64,000 nt of DNA from Diphasiastrum complanatum (Eukaryota; Streptophyta; Lycopodiopsida; Lycopodiales; Lycopodiaceae). The DNA is taken from positions 8,799,466 to 8,863,465 of the forward strand of contig CM055115.1 in NCBI GenBank assembly GCA_029204225.1, read 5' to 3'. A program made the translations under genes and the position numbers. The notes beneath the pieces are model-generated. The model had not been told where the DNA came from, made no database searches, and was given only the letters and a program-made list of their open reading frames with translations. Of this stretch, positions 54,691 through 64,000 are shown piece by piece; position 1 is the first letter of the stretch, and each line of letters starts with the position of its first letter.

Positions 54691-55837
54691 TGTTGTAAAG
54701 CTACCTTTACAAGCTTTACTTCCGGCGCTGCTGGCGCCAGCATCATCCCTGGCGCCAGCAGCGCCCCTGCTGCTACTGGCGCCAAGTTCCTATGGCTGAA
54801 AATCTTTGATCGGTTCTAGCGAAGTCCAGAGAGCTCAGATCGATGTGCAATCACCTCACACGATCTAGGCATGATTAAAGGAAGCCTGGGGATCAATAAA
54901 ATCTAGAGAGAGAAAATGACTTTCTAAAGAGAGAAAAACGTGCTTTACCAGCCTAGGTAGAATGCTTGGTTTGAGGGGGGGGTGCGGGTTGCGACTCAGG
55001 GCGAGCTCCAACCAAGTCTCAGCCTCCCTTGCTGGAATGTTGTCCTGGCACTCGCCTTGGCATGCTAGCCCCTTGGAGACTAGGGTCGGTCACACACTTG
55101 AAATGTAACCTTCTTAGATTTATCAATAAAGTAGGATTTTCCTCAAACTGACTCTGATTACCTTCTGGGTTTCAGTGTTCGGTAAAAGCGCCAGTTGTAA
55201 GGCCGCTTCAAAATTTTTAAGTTGGCACATAGCTGAGGGTCGTATCCCGGGACGCCAGCGGTATGCCGTCGGGACCATTCGGTCCATGGCGCTAGCGGTA
55301 TGCTGTCGGGACCATTTGGTCCAGGAACTGGTTTTCTCCATATCTGTCGCGGCTTGTGGTTCTGAGTGTTCCTTGCATGAATTCGAATGGGTTAAGCTCT
55401 TGGGGAACGGGCTCTAACCTGTCGGCTAAGTTGGATGGCTTGCTTGGGTGAAAGTTACCTGTTTATGGCTGTCCAGTCTGGCGTGGCGCCAGGTTGGCTT
55501 CCAGCACTCGTGACGAAGCTTTCAATTGGTTAAGTCTGATGTAAGTCAGACCGCTTGCTTGGAATGGATGTTACTCGTTTGTAACAAAGCTTCGAGTTGG
55601 TTAAGTTTGATGTATGTCGGGTGGCTTGCTTGGAGGGAAGTCACCCACATCGGGACCCCCGATCTGGCATGGCGCCAGGTTGGATCTCAATGTTGGTTTT
55701 CGGAACTTCAAGTTGGTTAAGTCTAATCGTTGTTGGCGAGTTGGCTGCTTGTATGTCAAGTGGGTTTGGATGGCAAGAGTTGAAGGCAAGGAAGCTAAGT
55801 CGTGGTTCCCGGCTCCCTTTGGGATGCCTGCGCTACA
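54691..55837 (+). repeat. 5' LTR of the non-autonomous element
   Basis: Near its start it has a cluster of GGCGCC palindromes (ctggcgccagca type) at 54728-54782. An AATAAA signal at 55125-55130 follows 'gatttatc'. The section at about 55313-55514 is absent from the 3' LTR. Confidence 0.9.
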
Positions 55838-55839
55838 TG

Positions 55840-55851
55840 TGGTATCAGAGC
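55840..55851 (+). other. primer-binding site of the non-autonomous element
   Basis: TGGTATCAGAGC two bases after the LTR end. Confidence 0.9.
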
Positions 55852-55925
55852 TGACTGGTCGGTCAGCTACGTGGATCTCAAGGAAATGGCCACTGTTTGG
55901 GGTTCATCAAGACAACTGTTGTGCA

Positions 55926-56585
55926 AGGTGCTGCCCACAGTGTAAGCACGGGTGCGTCCACAGTCGGGGTGGTCGGCAGAACGGGGGTTGATGAGTCAAG
56001 GTGCTGCCCTTGAGGTGTAAGCACGGTCAATTTCCGTGGTTCGGGCCCGGCGCCGTTTGCACATAGGACAGATGAGGCAATGTGCTGCCATTAGGTTGGT
56101 GTAAGCACGGTCTGTGCCTTGTGGGGTGCGAGGTGACATATTCGCGATAGCCACCCTTCGTTTAGCTATATGGGCTATCGACCAAATTTGGTGGGGGCGT
56201 TACTAAGGCAATGTGCTGCCTAACAGTGAAAGCACGGGTGCATCCACAATTTGGGTGGTATGCTGCCGATCGTTTAGCTATAAGGGCTATCAACTAGATT
56301 TAGTGGGGGCGTTACTGAGGCAATGTGTTGCCTAATGGTGAAAGCACAGGTGCATCCACGGGGGTGGTATATTCAAGGATAGCTGCCATTCGTTTAGCTA
56401 GAAGGGCTATCGACCAAATTTGGTGGGGGCGTTACTGAGGAAATGTGCTGCCTAACGGTGAAAACACGGGTGCGTCCACGATTTGGGGGTATGCTGCCGA
56501 TCGTTTAGATATAAGGGCTATCAACCAAAAAGTGGTGGGGTGTGACTGAGGCAATGTGCTGCTTAATGGTGAAAGCACGGATAGT
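55926..56585 (+). repeat. internal tandem repeats of the non-autonomous element
   Basis: About seven diverged units of 70-130 bp, each opening with 'ggcaatgtgctgcctaa.ggtg' and 'aagcacgg', most also carrying 'cgtttagctataagggctatc' and 'tggtgggggcgttactga'. GTGCT and AGCAC in each unit can pair to a small stem. They lie just behind the PBS, where packaging signals are expected in LTR elements. Confidence 0.85.
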
Positions 56586-58423
56586 TGGAGGGGTGTCCTA
56601 TGTGGGCTGATTCTGTGATCGATTTGTATGGGCACGGCCAGGCAAAGGTCCGTTGGCAGGACCATCTCAAAGGGGGACCTTGTCTTTGTTACTAGTTAGT
56701 AAACCTACCTGAGTGTCTTACTTGTATGTATTCGTGGTGAGTCTTAGTACTCGTGCTTTGCCTGGTTTGCATGATTGCTTGTGATACAAGGAACTGATGG
56801 CTCGAGAAGGAACCTTTCTTTTGAAGGCTGATACCATCAAACGAAGAGGACTACAAAATCTGTGGGGCGGATTTGCAGTTCAAGTACTCGCACGTGAACG
56901 GCAACGAAATGACTCAATGTTTGTAAAGGATGGATGGCTAACCTATTTCTTGGGTTAGTTTCATTTGCGACAACGCCTACCAGACGCAAGCAGGAAGTCA
57001 AAAGTTGGAAAGGGCAATTTCAGGGGAGATCTTCCATGGAGTAGTTGGTCTTCATTTTGGAACGGCCACCTTCGGAGCTGAAACTCACTGAGCATGGGTG
57101 ATATCCAGTATCAGTTGGGTTTTTCCTTAAAGAGGAAAGACTAGGATCCTCTTCAGAAATTGGCAACAAGTTAGATCGAGCCATAATCCTAGCAGATGGG
57201 AAGCAAAGTGTTGGAAAGGCTTTTTGTCCGAAGAACTCTACTCTAAGTCCGATCAGCTAATTTTATAAGTGGAGGGGAACTGTCACACACACCTCTCTCC
57301 TGGGGCAAATTTTGAATGAAAGTTGATCAGAATGGGGGCAAATTCAAGGTGACCTAGCCATACTCACACGAGAAGAATGGCGAACTTTGGACCTAATAAG
57401 TTGACAAGTTTTTGTTGTGGAAGGAAAGCTTGTTATAGGCTTTCTTTGGACCAGCAATGATGAGAAAAATATGAGTACAATGGCTTGTGTCACGTGTAAG
57501 GCAGCTGATCAATGAAGGAACTGTGAAAGTTGAGTCTTGCATGAGAGACTTGGTATTTCGAACGGACGCTAAGGGACAGTTCGCGTTGAGATCGGATTAG
57601 TGCAAACTCTGGGTGCATGTTTCTGATTCAAAGAGAGCTACTTGAAGCCAAGCTCGATGTACACTTCTTGTTTTGACTGTGAGGCAACTGACCAGTGATG
57701 GAATTGTGAAAGTCAAGTTTTGCGTGATGGACATGGTGCTTCAAACAAAACGCGAAGAGATAGTTCGTATGCGGATCAAACTGGTGCGACCCTTTGGATT
57801 TCCACGAGGTCAATGGTTACATTTGGGCTGATTCAAAGAGCTACTTCAACCTAAGTGAGAGGTGCATTGCGGAGTACTCAATCTTTGCCTACCTTAAAGA
57901 GCCAAGAAGGAAATGTATCAAGATCAGGCTGGGACAAGGAGAGAAATCAAGGTGCAGAAGCAACAAGGCATGGAGTGGACCATAAAGTGGGCAATCAAAC
58001 GATAAATCCTTTGGCTCAAGGAGCCTTGATACCTGTGCGGAACTGATCAAATCTGGATCTTAGGGAGCTCAACACAAAGTGCATCAAGGACAAATCAGGA
58101 GCTCAAAGGAGTTCCAAAGTCGAAAGTCAGAAGCAACAGGGGTGAACATTTCAAAGAAAGGCCTCTGTCACCAGTTAATAAGGTTCTTGGATTTTACGAA
58201 AGCGATATAAAATCTCGCTTTTCTCAGACAAAGAGATATTTTAAGTTATGTAATTTTTCAGTACAAAGATCTGAGCCTCCAACTTGTGGTGTGCCAGCTT
58301 CAATGTTAATAAAAAGGGGCCAGTAGATTGAGTACTGTGCCAAGTAGCTTAGATGTATAGTTACTTTTAATTGGGAGACACCTTTACTTTAATCTGACAT
58401 CGGATGAGGACATCAGATTTTAT
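56586..58423 (+). other. internal region of the non-autonomous element, no genes
   Basis: Short ORFs only. Two imperfectly repeated blocks ('gaactgtgaaagt.gagt.ttgc.tgaga.' at about 57518 and 57702) are seen. No retroviral domain. Confidence 0.6.
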
Positions 58424-58437
58424 AAAGGTGGGGTGGA
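58424..58437 (+). other. polypurine tract of the non-autonomous element
   Basis: aaaggtggggtgga directly before the 3' LTR. Confidence 0.8.
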
Positions 58438-59458
58438 TGTTGTAAAGCTACCTTTACAAACTTTACTTCCGGCGCCACTGGCGCCAGCATTGTCCCCGGC
58501 GCCAGCAGCGCCCCTACTGCTCCCAGCCCACGTTGGCGCCGCTCCCAGCGCCACTGTGACCAGAATCCAGCCGGCGCCAAGTTCCTATGGCTGAAAATCT
58601 TTGATCAGTTCTAGCGAAGTCCAGAGACCTCAGATCGATGTGCAATCACCTCACACGATCTAGGCATGATTAAAGGAAGCCTGGGGATCAATAAAATATA
58701 TAGAGAGAAAATTACTCTCTAGAGAGAGAAAAATGTGCTTTACCAGCTTGGGTAGAGTGCTTGGTATGAGGGGGGGTGCCAAATCCCACCAATACTATAG
58801 GGGAGTGCGGGTTGCGACTTAGGGCGAGCTCCAAGCAAGTCTCAGCCTCTCTTGCTAGAATGTTGTCCTGGCACTCGCCTTGGCATGCGAGCTCCCCAAA
58901 GACTAGGGTTGGTCACACACTTGAAATGTAACCTTCTCAGATTTATCAATAAAGTGGGATTTTTCTCAAACTGACTTTGATTACCTTCTGGGTTTCAATA
59001 TTCGGTAAAAGCGCCAGTTGTAAGGCCGCTTCAAAATTTTTAAATTGGCACATAGCTGAGGGTCGTATCCCGGGACGTCGGCGGTATGCCGTTGGGACCA
59101 TTTGGTCCGTGGTGCCAGCGGTATGCTGTCGGGACAAAGCTTTCAGTTGGTTAAGTCTGATGTAAGTCAGACCGCTTGCCTGGATTGGATGTTACTCGTT
59201 TGTAACGAAGCTTCGAGTTGGTTAAGTTTGATGTATGTTGGGTGGCTTGCTTGGAGGGAAGTCACCCACATCGGGACCCTCGATCTGGCATGGCACCAGG
59301 CTGGATCTCAATGTTGGTTTTCGGAACTTCAAGTTGGTTAAGTCTGATCGTTGTTGGCGCGTTGGCTACTTGTATGTAAAGTGGGTTTGGATGGCAAGAG
59401 TTGAAGGCTGGGAAGCTAAGTCGTGGTTCCCGGCTTCCTTTGGGATGCCTGCGCTACA
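58438..59458 (+). repeat. 3' LTR of the non-autonomous element
   Basis: Same ends as the 5' LTR. It has an extra stretch in the GGCGCC cluster (58516-58575) and 'aatcccaccaatactatag' at about 58782. AATAAA at 58948-58953. Confidence 0.9.
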
Positions 59459-61002
59459 CTATCTAACGAGCCACAACATAGACAGGGAGAAGGAACCAGC
59501 CACAGCAGGGCAACGATGAAGAGATGGAAGAGCAGAAAGTGGCTCAGTAACACATCGTTGTCTTCAAAGACTGATACTCTCACAATATGTAGGCCATCTT
59601 CAAAAGGCACATGAAAGCGATGCATTGAATGCATTCACCATTGGCAGGAAGGAAAGAAGTACCTCTATAGACTGCAAGATAGATTCCAGAAGAATGATGG
59701 GTTTCAAGTAACTAGATTCTTCATTCCTTGAAAATAAACTGCACACAGTTGGCCTCTAGAGGCATTAACAAGCAGAGCTCTTTCAAACATTCAGGCCCTC
59801 AGGGCTCTATGCCTGTGTGTTTTTTTTTCTTAAGGGTAAACAAGATAGGGAAATATCCAATGATTTTGACAGGCAGAAAAATGGCCTCAAGCAAAACTAG
59901 AGATATGTACTCTGCTTTTTGACAGGCCCTCAGGGTATTGGATCCCAAACCAATCAATAACTTCCCAGAAAACTAGCAATGAATAGGCTCTGTTCATTGG
60001 GCTTCCCTCAAAACTACTGACAAAGCTTTGAAAGCCTTAGTGATCAACAATAAACAAGGCAATGACTGCCTTCTTGGATAACAAACAATCTTTAAATAAG
60101 TCACAGAACCTTGTGAATGTAACAACAAGGCTTTCCACAATTGCAAGCTCTACAGAGACAAGATTAATGACAACAATCCCAGTGCAATCTACACCCTTCC
60201 AAGATCTGCAACCAAATGTTAGAGATGGCAGAAAAAAAAATTCACAAATCCACAAACAGTGGTAACACAATGCTAAAGGATGAAAAACAGATCAATAGCA
60301 ATGAAAGTGAATAGAATTTAGAGTAAAGATCCAACAAAGAAATTACAGTGGAAGGCACCAGGCAGATCAGCCTCTTCTCCTTTCCTCCTCCTTGTCTATG
60401 TGGATTGAGCACAAATAGGAAGTGGAAGAGATGCGAGACACCAAGCACAACAACTTCTACTCCTTCCCTTTCTCTCCAAGCTTCACTCTCTCTCTCTCCA
60501 AGAAGATGACAATGAACAATGGTATGTTGTCCCACACGCCTCCCTATACGTAGGGGCTCAATGGGCTGGAGGTGCACCCCTTCAAGAAATGGGGCACCTC
60601 CTTATGACTTTTCAAAAACTAACTCTAAAAATAGGGCACTGGCCCAAATTCCATTTTTAGCACCTAGCTTGGCCTCAACTTGCAATTTCAAAGTCAAGTT
60701 GGGTCCTATTTATGATTTCAGTTTTTATGGGCTCACGGCCAAGTTTTTAATTACTAGTACTACGAAAATACTTGGCACCTCCTAGTCCCTACAAACCCGA
60801 AAACTAGGGGCATAGGCCGCATAAATGACATTTTCATACAACGTAAATTAACAAATGAATAGTATTTTAGTAGCAGTGCAACTGGCCATTATGGGCCATT
60901 TATGCGTCATTTTTAGGCAGTTCTGCGTCAACGTAATAGCGCACGGCGATGATTTTTCGTCGAAAATAGTTTGAAAAAGAGGTCTTTTTCCCCACAAACA
61001 GT
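59459..61002. other. no recognisable gene
   Basis: Continuation of the sequence at 53691-54685 on the far side of the non-autonomous element. Three 'ggccctcaggg' motifs occur at 59793, 59924 and nearby. The minus strand at 60985-60240 has an LTR or promoter look (CT-rich leader, then 'tttttttttctgccatctctaac') without a partner. ORFs are short and unconvincing. Confidence 0.4.
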
Positions 61003-62222
61003 ACACCAAGCAATCCACTAGAAACATGCTGATGGCTTGATCTAAATGGTTTCATGGCCAGTTTACAGACTAGACACTCTTGACAAGTAGATAATTTGAC
61101 TTTCCTATCTGGATAGTCAAGATCAACAACAATAGATTATTTAGACATTTGTTGTACAAAAGAATAATTTAGGTGACAAAGTCTATAATGCCAAAGTAAA
61201 CTGTTATTTCTTTGAATAGAAGTACTAAGAGCATGACTAGAGGTAGAACAACAATGACTTAATCTATACAAGTATCCATGTCTCTTTCCGAGTGCTAGGA
61301 TCCTGTCTTCCTTATCAACTACTTTACACTCATCAGATTCAAATTCTATTTTATGTCCTAGATCTGTAATTCTGCTAACAAAGAGCGAATTTGTAGATAG
61401 ATTCGGTAGATGCACTACATTTCAAAGTAGCTTAGATTGATCATTTGCAAAGTTCGATCTTACTGTACCTTCACCTTTGATAGCCTGTGTGCTATTGTTG
61501 CCTAGGTGAACATATCGTTTGGTATTGGAAGGCGTATAGGACTCAAAATAGCCAATATGGCTAGTCATGTGTTGTGTGGCTCCAGAGTTTAGAAACCAGG
61601 AGCTGTCGTTGGATGTTCTTTGATGGCTAGTCATTAAGGCATCATTATCCGATTCTTGAATCGACTGTGGTGCTTCTGTACCTGCACATGCCACTTGTTT
61701 CGACTGCCCCTTGTTGTTGTTCTTTTCTTGTAGTATGCGACAATCTTGGATCTTGTGGTTGGTTCACCAAAATATGTGTAGAATAGCTAATTTTTGTCGG
61801 CTAGTTTGACTGCTCTTGACGCTGTGTGGGTTCATGATTTAGCTTTGGTTGCTTTGGGCCTTTCTTCTTTTGCTTAGTTGAGCCTTTGTTGGTGTATAAG
61901 ACATGAGAGTCGACACTTGAGGAACCAGAGACTTTGTTCCTTCTGCTCTCTTCCTAAAACAACATTGTCATGACTCTTGAAAGAGTCAATTCAGGGTGTG
62001 TCAAGATGATCATCACCCAGCTGTCGTATGAGCTTGGAAAGCTTGAAAATAGTGTCATTACTACATCTTGATCATCTATGACAAATCCAAAAGTGGCCAT
62101 TTGCTATAGCAGGTTCTTGAACTGGTTGATGTGATTCTGTAGGGAATCTTCGTTGGTCATCTTGAGGGAGAAAATGTTCTTTCTTAGATGTAGCTTGGAA
62201 GCTACGTCGCGCACATCGTACA
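61003..62222 (-). pseudogene. copia A gag-pol fragment 5
   Basis: Minus strand from 62222: Gag ('KLHLRKNIFSLKMTNEDSLQ', 'HINQFKNLL'), Gag end and zinc-finger region with stops, protease block at 61694-61422 reading 'WFLNSGATQHMTSHIGYF', in which the catalytic Asp of DSG is Asn, then GAG-pre-integrase ('LALGKRHGYLYRL', 'LLWHYRLCHLNYSFVQQMSK') and the start of integrase, truncated at 61003. It holds the unoccupied version of the intact copia target site at about 61891-61910. Confidence 0.85.
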
Positions 62223-63660
62223 GAGTGCTGAAGTTTTGTAGTTTTGTGAGTAAAATTGGCAAAATTTGAAATTGTTCTGATTGCATGCCAGTCATTTCCC
62301 TAATTTGTAGTACTGTGCTTGCATGGATTAGTTTCATGTTGATTCTCAGAGTGATTCTGACATGCATGAGAGATTTACAATTGATTTGAGTGGTCATACG
62401 CATGTGCTCTGACAGTTGGGTCACAAATCAGTGTTAATGGATGACAAATTCCGTAAAACTGAAGTTTACGTAAAAACATTCCGTAATGACGTTTGTAACT
62501 GATGTAGTGTGCTTTCATGCCAGTTTGACATTGGGTTAGTAACATTAGAAATCGGACAGTGTTTCGAATTTTTCCAAAAAAATTTGAGTTTTCCGAAGAA
62601 ATAAAAATTTCGGTCATTTTTTTGTCATCTATGGAATCAGTTTAGATTAGTGAATTGATTAAACTGAGTTTATCACTAAGTCTAAATTATTTTGTGGTGA
62701 TAGATAAGTTAAAATTGACAAGAGGAACCACAATGAAATTGCCGACAGGTTTTACTGTATTGTCATTCTTTTGCCTTTTGGAGTTGGGAACTCCCAGATT
62801 GAAAGTTAAAATTTGAATTTTTTTCTTTTTTGTTGAATTTAAAATTGGTAAAAATTTGAAATCAGTTACTTGTCTGATAGTTTTCTAATCGATGTTGCTC
62901 ACTAGAAATCAGTCAAATGAATGTTTCTGCAAGATACTCGTTAAATTTGATTAAAATCGTCAAACAATATGAAATGACCAGATTGAATGAGTGGGAATAG
63001 TATTCTTTATCTAGACAGTAATTCTGACAGGATATGGTTCAAGAATTACTGAAATCCTATTGGTGGGATTTCCAGTCATGTAATTTTATATTATGTGTTT
63101 GGATAGGATTTATCAATATTAACGGGGTAATGCCAAACCAGTCAATAAAAAGGAAAAACAGTCCAATTTTATTGGAAAATTTGTAGTAATAGAAATTACA
63201 TAACTGATTTAATCTCTAGTAAAATCCTATGGTGAATTATATTCAAAAGATCAGACTCTTACAGTTTCACATACAGTTAACTTTTATTGAAATTGATAAT
63301 TTCCTTAAAAGGAGGGATGAAGTGGTTGTTCATCAATGATCTTTAAAAAAACAATTAATGATCGATGCCGGTCAATTTTTTTCCAACACCGATAGCAAAT
63401 TTTTGTATAGATTACAACAACGATGTTGTGTAGCCCCAAATTTTCATATGAAAAGTTCAATAGATTTTTGGAAGGAGCACATTACAACAATTCATGTACA
63501 TTTGGAGGACCTGCTCAATCTGAGGATGAAGACATGTGATAACATGGCATGATCTAGTTGTCTCTTATTTAGATCTACATAATGCAAAATAGTTATTTCT
63601 TGTGATAGTTTATTTGTTGTTTTAAAAAGATTGAGCTTGAAATAGAATAAGTGCATTCTG

Positions 63661-63910
63661 ATACCAGGTCGAAGATCAAATCGATCCATGGTCAAACTTT
63701 ATTTTGACCTAGAGTCCATATGTTATTCCGATCCTTGTCAAAAGCGGTTATGGAACTTAAGAGGGTTATTTCATATTTAGAACACGAAGCTATATAAAGA
63801 GCATTTTTTCTCGCATATTTCTTTGAAATGGAATGAAGTGAAGTTAGTGAGTTAGTCTATTTTCATTCTCAAGTCACTGATAGTTACTACTATCACTTAG
63901 ACTAATATCC
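63661..63910 (+). promoter_or_regulatory. copia A promoter/LTR-like region, plus strand
   Basis: Begins TGATACCAGG, TATA block 'gctatataaagagc' at about 63788, leader to about 63910. No tRNA-Met PBS recognisable between it and Gag. Confidence 0.55.
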
Positions 63911-63913
63911 ACA

Positions 63914-64000
63914 TGGATTCCCAAGGGAAAGCCAGTCCTATAATGGACAAGCATGATGGAGCCAATTACCATCTATATAAATTTAAGATGAGAACTATGC
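63914..64000 (+). CDS. copia A Gag start, cut by window end
   Basis: ATG at about 63917 opens 'MDSQGKASPIMDKHDGANYH', then 'LYKFKMRTM', open to the last base. The Tyr that is a stop in the 32.8-kb copy is intact here. Only about 28 codons are visible, so intactness of the element cannot be judged. Confidence 0.6.

Larger units (their letters stand above)
54691..59458 (+). mobile_element. non-autonomous LTR retrotransposon (LARD-like), complete
   Basis: 4768 bp with LTRs of 1147 and 1021 bp beginning TGTTGTAAAG and ending GCGCTACA, a 5-bp target duplication CTATC (54686-54690 and 59459-59463), a tRNA-Met primer-binding site and a purine tract. The 2.6-kb internal region has no gag, protease, integrase or RT motif on either strand, so mobilisation would need enzymes from another element. 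The LTRs differ by several indels, including about 200 bp missing from the 3' LTR, so it is much older than the intact copia. Confidence 0.93.
62225..64000 (+). repeat. inverted repeat IR2, right arm (runs off window)
   Basis: Contains R4 (62225-62540), R3 (62640-63300), R5 (63355-63660), copia A promoter (63661-63910) and Gag start, mirrored at 42896-41121. Confidence 0.85.

Noticed and set aside
60240-60985. A further minus-strand LTR or promoter with CT-rich leader
   Set aside because: No second copy, no PBS and no coding sequence downstream; left as unassigned.
1-64000. tRNA genes suggested by the repeated TGGTATCAGAGC
   Set aside because: Each occurrence is next to an LTR end and lacks the rest of a tRNA fold; they are primer-binding sites.

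Overview
This window looks like nuclear DNA of a land plant with a large, repeat-rich genome. The evidence is Ty1/copia and Ty3/gypsy (chromovirus) elements with primer-binding sites of the plant initiator-tRNA-Met type, a long non-autonomous LTR element, and a gene family whose layout resembles the plant BYPASS1/ROH1 proteins. The clade cannot be fixed from sequence alone. There are no bacterial operons, no rRNA or tRNA genes and no organelle tract that I can see.

Layout. 1-4619: minus-strand copia wreck (integrase, linker, reverse transcriptase) with a primer-binding site and LTR at 4608-5287. 5299-5645: a GC-rich cluster of short perfect palindromes. 5666-5837: a chromovirus LTR piece. 7252-9275: plus-strand Ty3/gypsy wreck, joined at about 9285 to a minus-strand copia family called here 'copia A' (to 10320). 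10330-12980: decayed unidentified sequence with one coiled-coil ORF. 13109-13969: an LTR plus primer-binding site. 14643-15680: decayed unknown gene with a VDGQHT motif. 15880-17160 and 18747-20375: two arrays (28 units) of a palindrome whose arms read AACTCGAGCA / TGCTCGAGTT; the second array has a four-subunit higher-order repeat. 20463-23480: first copy of a segment carrying a BPS1/ROH1-like gene (pseudogene). 23110-25443 and 31305-31726: copia A, split by an intact, apparently recent copia element at 25444-31304 (identical 653-bp LTRs, 5-bp target duplication, one 1316-codon gag-pol ORF). 31726-33985: LTR pieces in inverted order, a copia A promoter and gag start, and a gypsy leader.

About 33990-40524 and 44621-51175 form a large imperfect palindrome (arms about 6.5 kb, spacer about 4.1 kb). 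Each arm carries a BPS1/ROH1-like gene, a truncated second copy of that gene, a copia gag piece, two chromovirus LTRs and a chromovirus pol tail. Only the left-arm gene copy (34317-35261) is open. The right-arm copy has one nonsense codon; the 21-kb copy has a nonsense codon and a 4-nt deletion. The two broken copies keep a TATA-bearing upstream region. The open copy has lost it, because the palindrome arm stops at a GA microsatellite, and it now lies downstream of same-strand LTR sequence. A second inverted repeat (41121-42896 versus 62225-64000) is interleaved with the first and runs off the window end.

51960-53690: more copia A. 54691-59458: a complete non-autonomous LTR element with target duplication CTATC, internal tandem repeats and no gag-pol. 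61003-62222: copia A again, containing the unoccupied paralogue of the intact copia insertion site. 62225-64000: repeats, then the start of another copia A gag.

So the window is mostly transposon graveyard plus structural duplication. The only intact coding units I can defend are the 25.4-31.3 kb copia polyprotein and the BPS1/ROH1-like ORF at 34.3 kb.
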